Positions 53,173-61,698 of a stretch of 64,000 nt of DNA are shown one piece after another. Every line of letters begins with the position of its first letter. Position 1 is the first letter of the stretch. The stretch is from assembly GCA_007988785.1 (NCBI GenBank), contig BJUU01000008.1, forward strand, positions 54,363 to 118,362. The letters are read 5' to 3'. The notes under the pieces are model-generated. The model ran no database searches, had not been told where the DNA came from, and worked only from the letters and a program-made list of their open reading frames with translations. The translations under genes were made by a program, and so were the position numbers. The DNA comes from Agrococcus baldri (GTDB taxonomy: Bacteria; Actinomycetota; Actinomycetes; Actinomycetales; Microbacteriaceae).

Positions 53173-54428
53173 GCGCCGGCCGCGATGTCGGTGCGCACCT
53201 GGCCGCCCAGCAGCTCGATGCGGCCGATCGCCTCGTAGGCGCGCTCGCGCGCCTCGGCGAGCGTCGCGCCGGTGCCGACGACGTTCAGCACCCGGCCGCC
53301 CGTGGCGGTCAGCCCCTGCTCGCCCTCGCCGGTCGCGGCGTGCAGCACCTGCACGCCCTCCACCCGGGCCGCCTCGTCGACCCCCGCGATGGCGCGGCCG
53401 GTGATCGGCTCTGCGGGGTAGCCCTCGCTCGCGAGCACGACCGTCACCGCCGCCGAGTCGCGCCACGTCAGTGGCGCGGCGGAGCCGAGGGTGCCGTTCG
53501 CGGCCGCGAGCAGCGCATCCGCCAGCCCCGACTCGATGCGCGGCAGCACCACCTGCGTCTCGGGATCGCCGAAGCGGGCGTTGAACTCGATCACCTTCAC
53601 GCCGGATGCGGTGACGATGAGGCCGCAGTAGAGCAGGCCGGCGAAGGGCGTGCCCGCCGCCGCCATCGCGCGGATGGTGGGCTTCGCGACCGTCTCGACG
53701 ACCTCGTCGACGAAGGCCTGCTCGCTGCCGAAGCGCTCGGCGAGCCACGGCAGCGGCGAGTAGGCGCCCATGCCGCCGGTGTTGGGGCCGGCGTCGCCGT
53801 CGCCGAGCCGCTTGTAGTCCTGCGCGGGCGCGAGCGGCACGACCGCCTCGCCGTCGGTGAGCACGAACAGGCTCACCTCGGGGCCGGCGAGGTACTCCTC
53901 GATGAGGATCGGGCCGTCCGGCAGGAACTCCTCGGCGTGCGCCTCGGCCGCGGCGCGATCCTCGGTGACGATGACGCCCTTGCCCGCGGCGAGCCCGTCG
54001 GCCTTGAGCACGTACGGGGGCCTGGATGCGTCGAGCGCGGCCCGCACCTCGTCGATCGTCCTGGCCGTGGTGTCGATGCCGGTGGGCACGCCCGCGCGCG
54101 CCATGACGTCCTTCGCGAACGACTTCGAGCCCTCGATGCGCGCGGCCGCCTGCGTGGGGCCGAAGACCGGCACGCCCGCCTGCTGCAGCGCATCCGCGAC
54201 ACCGGCGACGAGCGGCGCCTCCGGCCCGATGACGACGAGGTCGAAGCCGCCGTCGGTGGCGAACTCCGTGACGAGCTCCGGCGACTTGATGTCGACGCGC
54301 ACCGTCTCGACCTCGCGCCTGATGCCGGCGTTGCCGGGCGCGGCCGTGATGTCGTGGCCGCCCTCCGCCAGGAGCGCCGCGATGATGGCGTGCTCGCGCG
54401 CGCCGCTGCCGAGTACCAGGATCCGCAC
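53169..54428 (-). CDS. purD: Phosphoribosylamine-glycine ligase
   Basis: 419 residues, GTG start. ATP-grasp enzyme making GAR. RILVLGSGAREHAI at the N-terminus, GPEAPLVAGVADAL, KADGLAAGKGV, GPEVSLFVLTDG and FNARFGDPETQVVLPR are family landmarks. TAGAAT lies six bases before the start. First gene of the purD-purC pair. Confidence 0.97.
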   Translation of the reverse strand: MRILVLGSGAREHAIIAALLAEGGHDITAAPGNAGIRREVETVRVDIKSPELVTEFATDGGFDLVVIGPEAPLVAGVADALQQAGVPVFGPTQAAARIEGSKSFAKDVMARAGVPTGIDTTARTIDEVRAALDASRPPYVLKADGLAAGKGVIVTEDRAAAEAHAEEFLPDGPILIEEYLAGPEVSLFVLTDGEAVVPLAPAQDYKRLGDGDAGPNTGGMGAYSPLPWLAERFGSEQAFVDEVVETVAKPTIRAMAAAGTPFAGLLYCGLIVTASGVKVIEFNARFGDPETQVVLPRIESGLADALLAAANGTLGSAAPLTWRDSAAVTVVLASEGYPAEPITGRAIAGVDEAARVEGVQVLHAATGEGEQGLTATGGRVLNVVGTGATLAEARERAYEAIGRIELLGGQVRTDIAAGA

Positions 54429-54434
54429 CGCACC

Positions 54435-54440
54435 ATTCTA
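54435..54440 (-). promoter_or_regulatory. -10 box TAGAAT, leaderless purDC
   Basis: Six bases before the GTG at 54428. Confidence 0.6.
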
Positions 54441-54512
54441 CGAACCTCCCGGGGGCGGCGCGTCGCCGGCGTGGATGCATTGCCTATGAGGCCGCCGCGC
54501 GCCCGGTCGGAC

Positions 54513-54518
54513 TAGCCT
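54513..54518 (+). promoter_or_regulatory. -10 box TAGCCT, leaderless sterol-carrier gene
   Basis: Six bases before the GTG at 54525. Confidence 0.6.
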
Positions 54519-54524
54519 CTGAAC

Positions 54525-54893
54525 GTGGCCAAGCGCATCCCGGATCTCGATGGGCTCGACGCGGTGCGTGCCGCCCTCGCGCCCGGCGCCGAGCGGGCGC
54601 AGACGGCGCTCGCGGTGCGCTACACGCTGCAGTGCCTCGCCGAGCGCGCGCCCGGCAAGAGCGTCGAGATGCGCGTGCCGCCCTTCGGGGCCGTGCAGGC
54701 GGTCGAGGGCCCCGGCCACACGCGCGGCACCCCGCCCAACGTGATCGAGACCGACGCCGCGACGTGGCTTGCGCTCGCGAGCGGGGAAGAGACGTGGACG
54801 GATGCGGTGGGCCGCGGGGCCGTGCGGGCCTCGGGCGTGCGCGCCGACGTGTCGCCTTGGCTGCCCCTCGTCCGCCCTGCGCGGCACCCGTAG
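54525..54893 (+). CDS. Sterol carrier family protein (SCP2-like)
   Basis: 122 residues, GTG start. [33 protein letters not shown] (landmarks [13 protein letters not shown] and RVPPFGAVQ) and [16 protein letters not shown] correspond to the actinobacterial SCP2-like family found next to purine genes. It probably binds a lipid or acts as a fold partner; no catalytic motif. Its TAG is part of a REP-like element. Confidence 0.8.
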   Translation: MAKRIPDLDGLDAVRAALAPGAERAQTALAVRYTLQCLAERAPGKSVEMRVPPFGAVQAVEGPGHTRGTPPNVIETDAATWLALASGEETWTDAVGRGAVRASGVRADVSPWLPLVRPARHP

Positions 54894-54985
54894 GTCGAGG
54901 AGCGCTCGGCCGCAGCCTTACCGCTTACCCGTAGGTCGAGGAGCGCTCGGCCGCAGGCCGACCGCGTCACGAGACCGGAGCCCGC
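54886..54985. repeat. REP-like elements with 30-bp direct repeat
   Basis: The same 30 bases (ACCCGTAGGTCGAGGAGCGC start) occur at 54886-54915 and 54927-54956; the second copy continues to GTCACGAGACCGG. The first copy contains the TAG stop of the SCP2-like gene. The rest of 54894-55101 holds no other gene I can support. Confidence 0.8.
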
Positions 54986-55088
54986 GAACACCCCCGGCTG
55001 CGGCACCCCTCGACCTCCCGCAGATGACCGCTCGCTGAACGGCGAGTGAACATGCACGCCTTGCGCTCACTGCAAATGTCTTTGCGCC

Positions 55089-55094
55089 TAGCGT
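55089..55094 (+). promoter_or_regulatory. -10 box TAGCGT, leaderless RpiR gene
   Basis: Seven bases before the GTG at 55102. Confidence 0.55.
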
Positions 55095-55101
55095 CCTGAT
55101 C

Positions 55102-55935
55102 GTGCTCATCACCCGGCTGGCCCAGCTGCACGGCGACCGTCTCACCGAGACGGATCGCCGCATCGTCTCGGCCATGCGCGAGCGGCCGCACGAGACGGCC
55201 TTCGCCCGCGCGGCCGAGCTGACCGGCCCGCTCGGGCTGCACGAGTCGGCGGCCACGCGGCTCGCGCAGCGGCTCGGCTTCGACGGCTACCCGCAGCTGC
55301 GCGAGGCGCTGCGCACCGACTACCTGAGTGGCGACGGACCGGCCCAGCGGGTGCGCAACCGCGTCGAGCGCTCGGACGAGCCCGACCTGCTCGCCGGCTT
55401 CCTCGCCGAGGAGATCGAGACGCTGCGCGCGGTCAGCATGCACGTCACCCAGGCCGAGCTCGACGCGGCCGCGAGCGACGTGCTCGCGGCCCGCCGCATC
55501 CATCTGCACGGCCAGGGCAACGCGGTCGTGCTCGTCGAGCAGCTCGCCCGGCGCCTGACCCGCTTCGGCCTCGACGTCGTCACCCTCACGGGCTCGCGCC
55601 GCGACGTCGCCGAGCGCGCCGCGGGGCTCGGCACCGACGACCTGCTGCTCGCGCTCGCGTTCCGCCGCCCGCCCGGCACGCTGCTGCCGCTGCTCGCGCT
55701 CGCCGCGACCGCCGGCGCCCGCAGCATGCTGCTCACCGACACCCTCGTCTCGCTCTCGCCGCGCCCCGACGTCACGCTCGCCGCGCCGCGCGGCGCCGGC
55801 CACGACTTCCACACCCTCACCGTGCCGATGGCGATCGCGAACGCGCTCGTGCTCACCATCGCCCGCTCCGCCCCCGACCGCACCTCCCGATCCCTCGACC
55901 GCGTCGAGCTGCTGCTCGAGCAGCTCGACGCCTGA
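55102..55935 (+). CDS. MurR/RpiR family transcriptional regulator
   Basis: 277 residues, GTG start. An N-terminal HTH_6 (about 15-75, LTETDRRIVSAMRERP and HESAATRLAQRLGFDGYPQLREAL) precedes an SIS sugar-phosphate-binding domain (about 125-240, IHLHGQGNAVVLVEQLARRL). RpiR proteins sense phosphorylated sugars or similar ligands. It sits 70 bp ahead of an ABC operon on the same strand and probably controls it. Confidence 0.9.
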   Translation: MLITRLAQLHGDRLTETDRRIVSAMRERPHETAFARAAELTGPLGLHESAATRLAQRLGFDGYPQLREALRTDYLSGDGPAQRVRNRVERSDEPDLLAGFLAEEIETLRAVSMHVTQAELDAAASDVLAARRIHLHGQGNAVVLVEQLARRLTRFGLDVVTLTGSRRDVAERAAGLGTDDLLLALAFRRPPGTLLPLLALAATAGARSMLLTDTLVSLSPRPDVTLAAPRGAGHDFHTLTVPMAIANALVLTIARSAPDRTSRSLDRVELLLEQLDA

Positions 55936-55945
55936 CCCGCACGAC

Positions 55946-55966
55946 CGGGCCGCACCAGCCGGCCCG
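55946..55966 (+). terminator. Hairpin between rpiR-type gene and ABC operon
   Basis: CGGGCCG/CGGCCCG with a seven-base loop, 11 bp after the regulator stop; probable partial terminator or processing site. Confidence 0.45.
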
Positions 55967-56005
55967 ACCCACCCCATCCGCACCCTCTGCCCGAAAGGCA
56001 TCCCC

Positions 56006-57172
56006 ATGCGCTCCACCCGCCGCGGCGCCCTCGTCGCCCTGCCCCTGCCCGGCCTCCTGCTGGCCGGCCTCGTGCTGACCGGCTGCTCGACCGCAGCCGC
56101 CGACCCCGAGCCGGCGCTCGACTACGACGCCATGAGCCACGAGCAGCTGGTCGAGGCCGCCACCGAGGAGGGCGCGGTCACCGTCTACGCCTTCACCAGC
56201 CGCATCGCCTCGGTCGAGGACGCCTTCGAGGCCGAGCACCCCGGCATCGACGTCACCGCCATCGACATCTCGTCGACAGAGATGATCACGAGGCTCGTCA
56301 GCGAGCACGAGGCCGGCAGCGCGACCGCCGACGTCGCCTACCTCTCCGACGCGCCGGTCGTCATCCCCGAGCTCGTCGAGACGGGCATCCTGCACGCCTA
56401 CGTGCCCGAGCGCGTCGCGGGCGCGCTCGCCGAGGAGCACACCTCGCCGCTGCTCGCCCAGCGCCTGTCGACGAAGATCCTGATGTACAACGAGGAGGCG
56501 CACCCCGAGGGCTCGCCCGTGTCGAACCTGTGGGAGCTCACGCAGCCCGAGTGGGCCGGGCGGGTCGTGATGGTCGACCCGAACGTGCGCGGCGACTACC
56601 TCGACCTCGCGACCGAGCTGAGCCTGCGGGCAGACGAGATGGCCGCCGCCTACGAGGAGCTCACGGGCGAGGCGCTCGTGCTCGACGAGGGCGTCGCCGA
56701 TGCCGGGCAGCAGTTCCTCGCCCAGCTGTACGCGAACGACGCGGTGCTCGTCGACGACACGGATGCGGTGAACGCGGCCGTGGGCACGACCGGTCAGACG
56801 GCGCCCCCGGTGGGCTTCACGAGCTACTCCGACCGCCGCGACAACGAGGAGGAGGGCTGGGCGCTGCAGGCCGCCTCGGGCGTCGCGCCCGCCAACGGCA
56901 TCGTCTTCCCGGCGCTGCTGGGCGTCACCGAGGGCGCAGAGCACCCGGCCGCCGCGCGCCTCATGATCGACTTCCTGATGGGCGACGACAGCGAGACCGG
57001 CGGCGCCGGCTACGAGCCCTTCTACGTCGCCGGCGACTACCCGACCCGCACCGACGTCGTGCCGCACGAGGACGCCCTGCCGCTCGACGAGCTCGGCGCC
57101 TGGTCGATCGACCCCGAGGCGACCGTCGAGCTGCGCGACGAGACCGCCGACTTCCTGCTCACCATCCAGTAG
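56006..57172 (+). CDS. ABC transporter solute-binding lipoprotein (FbpA/AfuA-like)
   Basis: 388 residues. Lipobox LTGC with acylated Cys near 28. The fold is that of iron-binding-protein-type family members: VTVYAFTSRIASVEDAFEAEHPGIDV, RLVSEHEAGSATADVAYLSDAP and YNEEAHPEGSPVSNLWEL. The two adjacent Tyr typical of ferric-binding proteins are not obvious near the C-terminal half, favouring another ligand, for example a sugar phosphate or phosphonate as in AfuA or PhnS-like proteins. Confidence 0.85.
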   Translation: MRSTRRGALVALPLPGLLLAGLVLTGCSTAAADPEPALDYDAMSHEQLVEAATEEGAVTVYAFTSRIASVEDAFEAEHPGIDVTAIDISSTEMITRLVSEHEAGSATADVAYLSDAPVVIPELVETGILHAYVPERVAGALAEEHTSPLLAQRLSTKILMYNEEAHPEGSPVSNLWELTQPEWAGRVVMVDPNVRGDYLDLATELSLRADEMAAAYEELTGEALVLDEGVADAGQQFLAQLYANDAVLVDDTDAVNAAVGTTGQTAPPVGFTSYSDRRDNEEEGWALQAASGVAPANGIVFPALLGVTEGAEHPAAARLMIDFLMGDDSETGGAGYEPFYVAGDYPTRTDVVPHEDALPLDELGAWSIDPEATVELRDETADFLLTIQ

Positions 57173-57178
57173 TCGCCC

Positions 57179-58900
57179 GTGCCCCGTTCCCTCACCGCAG
57201 CCCTGCGGCGACCCGCGACGCTGCCGGCGCTCATCGCGCTGGCGGCGCTCGCGGTGCTCGTCGCGGGGCCGCTCGCGGGCCTCGTCGCCGCCACCCTCGA
57301 TGCCGATGGGCTCGAGGCGTGGGGCGACGTGCTCGCGAGCCCCCTCTCGAACGCCCTGCTGTGGGAGCCGCTCGGCGGCTCGCTCGTCGTCGGCCTCGGC
57401 ACCGGCATCGCCTCGGTGGTGCTCGGCTCCTTCCTCGCCTGGGCGGTCGTGCTCACCGACATGCCCTTCCGCCGCACCGTCGGCGTGCTCGCCACCATCC
57501 CCTTCGCGATCCCCTCCTTCGCGATCGCGCTCGCCTGGGAGAGCGTCTTCCGCAACGACCGCATCGGCGGCGCCTCCGGCCTGCTGGCGGGCCTCGGCGT
57601 CGAGGTGCCGGATGCGCTGGCCTGGGGCGCGCTGCCCGTCACGCTGACGCTGACGGCCCACTACTTCTCGCTCGCCTTCGTGGTCGTCGCCGCGGCGCTC
57701 GCCTCGGTCGGCGGCGACCTGCTCGCCGCCGCAGAGCTCACCGGCGCCTCGCGCGCCCGGGTGGCGCTGCGCATCGCCCTGCCCGCGGTCGCGCCCGCCA
57801 TGGGCTCCGGCTTCCTGCTCGCCTTCGCCGAGGGAGTCTCCAACTTCGCCGTGCCCGCGCTGCTGGGCCTGCCGGTGCGCTTCCAGACCCTCAGCACCCG
57901 CCTCTACGGCGCCATCTCCACCGGCGACCAGGATCGCGGCTTCGTGCTCTCGATCCTGCTCGTGCTCGTGGCCGCCCTCGTGCTGTGGACGGGCACGCGG
58001 CTGACGTCGCGCTCCGTGTCGACCGTGACCGGCAAGCCCTCCCGCGCCCGGCGCATCCGCCTGGGCCCCGCGAAGCCGGTCGTGCTCGCCGGTGCGCTCG
58101 CGATCGTCGTCGCGGCGACCATCCTGCCCGCGATCGTGCTCGCCGCCAGCACGGTGCTGCGGCGCACCAACCGCTTCGACGGCGGCACCACCTGGCACTA
58201 CTGGGTGGGGGAGTCGGATGCGTCGATCGCGCAGGGGCTGCGGGGCGTGCTCGTCGACCCGCGCATCCTCGAAGCCGTCGGCGGCACGGTGCTGCTCGCC
58301 GCGACCGTCGCCGTCATCACCATGGCGCTCGGCTTCCTCGCCGCCTGGTCGGCGGCGCGCACGCCGCCGTGGATCGGCGGCACGCTCTCGGGGCTGTCGT
58401 ACGTGCCCTTCCTCATCCCGGGCGTCGCGCTCGGCGCGGCCGTGATCGCGCAGTTCGGGCGGCCGTTCCTCGGGCTGCCCAGCATCTACGGCACCTTCTG
58501 GATCCTGGTGGTCGGCGGCATCGCCGCGAGCATCCCCTTCGCCTTCCAGACCTCGCGGGCCGCGCTCGCGCAGGTCTCGCGCGAGCTCGAGGACGCCGCG
58601 GCGATGGCCGGCGCCGGCACCTGGCGCACGCTCGGCCGCATCCTGCTGCCGGTCACCGCCCGCGGCACCGTCGGCGGCGCGGCGCTCGTGTTCGTCACCA
58701 TGGCGCGCGACCTCTCGCTCGTGGTGATGCTCGTCACACCCGCCACCCCGCTGCTGGCGGTGACCGCCTACGAGTACGCCTCCGAGGGCTTCACGCAGCA
58801 CGCCAACGCCATCACCCTCATCATCACGGTCGTCTCGGTGACCGTGACCCTGCTCGCCCGCCGCCTCGAAGGGCGGCGCTCACCGTGGATGGACGCATGA
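57179..58900 (+). CDS. ABC transporter permease, fused two-domain (FbpB/AfuB-like)
   Basis: 573 residues, GTG start six bases after the previous stop. Twelve or so TM segments in two homologous halves; each has an EAA loop (first: LLAAAELTGASRARVALRIALPAVAPA; second: ELEDAAAMAGAGTWRTLGRILLPV). This is the single-chain permease typical of iron/sugar-phosphate/phosphonate-type importers. Its stop overlaps the ATPase start as ATGA. Confidence 0.92.
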   Translation: MPRSLTAALRRPATLPALIALAALAVLVAGPLAGLVAATLDADGLEAWGDVLASPLSNALLWEPLGGSLVVGLGTGIASVVLGSFLAWAVVLTDMPFRRTVGVLATIPFAIPSFAIALAWESVFRNDRIGGASGLLAGLGVEVPDALAWGALPVTLTLTAHYFSLAFVVVAAALASVGGDLLAAAELTGASRARVALRIALPAVAPAMGSGFLLAFAEGVSNFAVPALLGLPVRFQTLSTRLYGAISTGDQDRGFVLSILLVLVAALVLWTGTRLTSRSVSTVTGKPSRARRIRLGPAKPVVLAGALAIVVAATILPAIVLAASTVLRRTNRFDGGTTWHYWVGESDASIAQGLRGVLVDPRILEAVGGTVLLAATVAVITMALGFLAAWSAARTPPWIGGTLSGLSYVPFLIPGVALGAAVIAQFGRPFLGLPSIYGTFWILVVGGIAASIPFAFQTSRAALAQVSRELEDAAAMAGAGTWRTLGRILLPVTARGTVGGAALVFVTMARDLSLVVMLVTPATPLLAVTAYEYASEGFTQHANAITLIITVVSVTVTLLARRLEGRRSPWMDA

Positions 58901-60018
58901 CTCCCGCACCCGCACCCGCACCCACCGCATCCGGCGCATCCGGCGCATCCGCCTCGAACTCGCCCGCAGCCGCGGCGCCCGCGCCCGGCGTGCCGATCGC
59001 GCTGCGCGGCCTCGGCAAGCGCTTCGGCGACGCGTCCGCCGTCGCCGACGTCACGCTCGAGGTGCCGGCCGGCGCCTTCCTCGTGCTGCTCGGCCCCTCC
59101 GGCTGCGGCAAGTCGACGACGCTGCGGATGCTCGCGGGGCTCGAGGAGCCCACGAGCGGCACGATCGCGCTCGGCGACCGGGTGGTGGCCGACGGCGATG
59201 CTGGCATGCACCTCTCGCCCGGGCGGCGCGGGGTCGGCATGGTCTTCCAGGGCTACGCGCTGTGGCCGCACATGACGGTGCGGCAGAACATCGAGTGGCC
59301 GCTGCGCGTCGCCCGCTGGTCGGCCGCCGATCGCCGGGCACGGGTGGCGGAGACGCTGCGGCTGGTCGAGCTCGAGGGGCTCGCGGAGCGCCACCCGGCG
59401 CAGCTGAGCGGCGGCCAGCAGCAGCGGGTCGCGATCGCCCGCACCATCGCGCCGCGGCCCGGCGTGCTGCTGTTCGACGAGCCGCTGTCGAACCTCGACG
59501 CGCGGCTGCGGGTCGACATGCGCGGCGAGCTCGTGCGCGTGCACCGCGAATCGGGCGCCACGAGCGTCTACGTCACGCACGACCAGAGCGAGGCGCTCGC
59601 GATGGCGACGCACGTCGCCGTCATGCGCGCGGGCAGGCTCGAGCAGCTCGGCACGCCCGACGAGCTGCTGCGGGCACCGGCGACCGCCTTCGTCGCCGAG
59701 TTCCTCGGCACGCCCGCCGCCGTGCTCGTGCCCGGCGACGGCGAGGGCACCGGCTTCATGCCGTGGCGCGAGGGCTCGCGGCTGGGCATGTACCGGCCCG
59801 ACGAGGTGGCGCTCGCGCCCGCCGACGGGGGCGAGCTCGACGTCGAGGTGCTCGAGTCGGCGCCGCTCGCCGGCCGCACCGTCGTGACCGTGCGGCACCG
59901 CGGGCGCAGGCTGGCGATCGTGACCGACGGCGCCGCCGGCTCGTCGGCGGGCGCGGCGCGGCTGGTGCTGCCGGCCTCGCCGGTCAGGACCTTCGACCGC
60001 GCGGAGGGCGCGCGGTGA
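58897..60018 (+). CDS. ABC transporter ATP-binding protein
   Basis: 373 residues. A Pro/Ala/Ser-rich N-terminal extension (1-30) precedes the ATPase: Walker A GPSGCGKST (66-74), signature LSGGQ (170-174), Walker B LLFDEP (191-196), switch His in VYVTHDQSEALAM, and a C-terminal TOBE-like domain. Best match is the FbpC/PotA/UgpC-type import ATPase class. GTGA overlap with the phosphatase gene. Confidence 0.93.
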   Translation: MTPAPAPAPTASGASGASASNSPAAAAPAPGVPIALRGLGKRFGDASAVADVTLEVPAGAFLVLLGPSGCGKSTTLRMLAGLEEPTSGTIALGDRVVADGDAGMHLSPGRRGVGMVFQGYALWPHMTVRQNIEWPLRVARWSAADRRARVAETLRLVELEGLAERHPAQLSGGQQQRVAIARTIAPRPGVLLFDEPLSNLDARLRVDMRGELVRVHRESGATSVYVTHDQSEALAMATHVAVMRAGRLEQLGTPDELLRAPATAFVAEFLGTPAAVLVPGDGEGTGFMPWREGSRLGMYRPDEVALAPADGGELDVEVLESAPLAGRTVVTVRHRGRRLAIVTDGAAGSSAGAARLVLPASPVRTFDRAEGAR

Positions 60019-60626
60019 CCACGCTCCTGCTCGTGCGCCACGGCTCGACCGAGTGGAACGCATCCGGTCGCCTGCAGGGCGTCACCGACATCGCGCTCTC
60101 GCCCGAGGGCGAGCGCGAGGCGCTGCGGCTGCGGCCGCTCGTCGAGGCGTGGGCGCCGACCGCCGTGGTCGCCTCGCCGCTGCGGCGCGCCGCCGCCACC
60201 GCCAGGCTGCTGATCGGGCACGAGCCGCCCACCGACCCCCGGCTGGTCGAGGTGGGGCTGGGCGACTGGGAGGGGCGCACCGCCGCCGACATCGGCGACG
60301 AGGTGGGCGCCTGGCGGCGCGGCGAGCTCGTGCCGCCAGGGGGAGAGGATGCGGCGCTCGCGGCCGCGCGCATCCGGGCCGCCCTCGACGACGCGGTCGC
60401 GCTCGCCGCCGCCGCGAGCGACTCCGGCGGCACGGTGCTGGTCGTGACGCACGGCGGGGTGGTGCGCGCCGCGCTCGGCGCGCTCGTCGGCCTCGCCACC
60501 CGGCACATCGCGCCGGTGCCGCCCGCGAGCCTCACGGTGGTCGACCTGAGCGGCGGCGTGCCGAGGCTGCGCAGCCTGGGCGTGGTGCCGGAGCCCGCGG
60601 CGGCGCGGCAGATGACGCGCGCCTGA
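60015..60626 (+). CDS. Histidine phosphatase family protein
   Basis: 203 residues, GTG start in the GTGA overlap. Phosphohistidine motif LLVRHGSTEWNASGRLQG with nucleophilic His9, second His in VLVVTHGGVVRAAL, acid Glu in VEVGLGDWEGRTA. It could be a phosphoglycerate-mutase-like phosphatase. As the last gene of the ABC operon it may dephosphorylate the imported substrate. Confidence 0.9.
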   Translation: MTTLLLVRHGSTEWNASGRLQGVTDIALSPEGEREALRLRPLVEAWAPTAVVASPLRRAAATARLLIGHEPPTDPRLVEVGLGDWEGRTAADIGDEVGAWRRGELVPPGGEDAALAAARIRAALDDAVALAAAASDSGGTVLVVTHGGVVRAALGALVGLATRHIAPVPPASLTVVDLSGGVPRLRSLGVVPEPAAARQMTRA

Positions 60627-60653
60627 GAGGGGGCGGCGCGCGGCGAAGCCCGC

Positions 60654-60659
60654 CATACT
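60654..60659 (+). promoter_or_regulatory. -10 box CATACT, leaderless
   Basis: Six bases before the ATG at 60666. Confidence 0.5.
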
Positions 60660-60665
60660 GAGCAC

Positions 60666-61610
60666 ATGGCGCAGGTCGTGCAGTCCAAGGGGTGGGTCGG
60701 TCCGCTGGTCATGATGGTGGTCGGCGTCATCCTGCTGGCCAACGGCATCCCGGCGTTCATCCAGTGGCTGCCGTGGGTGGCCCAGACGGCGCTGATCATG
60801 GGCATGGACTACGCGCTCGAGACGGCGCTCGTGCCGCTGCTGCTCGCGGCGGCGGCGACCTTCATCGGGTTCCTCATGCTGCGCGGCGGCTTCGGCGCGC
60901 TGCGGCAGCGGGCGCGGGGCGCCGCGCGGCGCGCGCAGGAGCAGGTGCGCGGCGGCGTCGAGCAGGTGCGGCGCGAGGCCTCGCAGCGCTCCGGCGACGC
61001 GAGGTCGCAGGCGCAGCAGCTTGTGAACAAGGTGCCGCAGGGCTGGCGCGAGCGCATCGAGGCCGCCGCGGCGGCCGTCGAGCAGGAGCGCGCGGCGCGC
61101 GCCGTCGACCACGCGCACCCCGAGTGGGAGGGCCAGGGCGCGAGGCGCGCCGCCGAGCAGCCGCAGCAGTTCCGCGGCCAGGGGCAGCAGCAGGGCCAGG
61201 GGCAGCACCTGCAGGGGCAGCAGCAGGGGCACCCGCAGCAGGGTCGGCCGGCCGCGCAGCAGCAGCCGGCCCAGCGGCAGCAGCAGCTGCCAGGCGGCGA
61301 GCGGCTCTCGCGCATCGAGGAGCTGCGCTCGCGCGTCGACGCGAAGGCGCAGCAGGCGGTGCAGGGTCAGGATGCCGCGCGGCAGGCGGCGCAGCAGGCG
61401 CGTCGCGCCGCGAAGGCGGCCGCCGAGCGCGTGCAGCAGGGCTTGCCGCTGCACCTCGACGACGCGACCGAGGCGCTCGTCGGCCGGCTCGACCTCGCCG
61501 ACGCCGAGCGCCTCCGCCGGCGCGGGTCATCGCTCGTGCGCTCCTCGCTCACGACCGGCGCGCTGCGCAAGACCTCGCTGAGCACCAACTCGCTCTTCCG
61601 CCACCGCTGA
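60666..61610 (+). CDS. Membrane protein with long Gln-rich cytosolic tail
   Basis: 314 residues. Two TM segments (about 12-33 and 50-72), then a basic stretch (RQRARGAARRAQEQVRGG) and a long soluble tail. Residues about 165-215 are almost entirely Gln, Gly, Pro and Arg (runs such as GQQQGQGQHLQGQQQG), followed by a helical Ala/Gln/Arg-rich region. No known domain. It looks like a tethered disordered or coiled-coil protein; function unknown. Confidence 0.7.
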   Translation: MAQVVQSKGWVGPLVMMVVGVILLANGIPAFIQWLPWVAQTALIMGMDYALETALVPLLLAAAATFIGFLMLRGGFGALRQRARGAARRAQEQVRGGVEQVRREASQRSGDARSQAQQLVNKVPQGWRERIEAAAAAVEQERAARAVDHAHPEWEGQGARRAAEQPQQFRGQGQQQGQGQHLQGQQQGHPQQGRPAAQQQPAQRQQQLPGGERLSRIEELRSRVDAKAQQAVQGQDAARQAAQQARRAAKAAAERVQQGLPLHLDDATEALVGRLDLADAERLRRRGSSLVRSSLTTGALRKTSLSTNSLFRHR

Positions 61611-61649
61611 GCCGACCGCCCGCGCGCATCCGCCCGCCTCGCGCACGCA

Positions 61650-61679
61650 GATCGGCCCCCGCCGCAGCGGAGGCCGATC
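61650..61679. terminator. Hairpin between convergent genes
   Basis: GATCGGCC (61650-61657) and GGCCGATC (61672-61679) with further CCGC/GCGG pairing inside. Confidence 0.7.
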
Positions 61680-61698
61680 GCGCTCGGTCTGCTCGACC

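Noticed and set aside
52237..54480. 747-codon frame joining purD and purC
   Set aside because: The N-terminal part is purD read in the wrong frame; both genes have separate normal starts and stops with a GTGA overlap.
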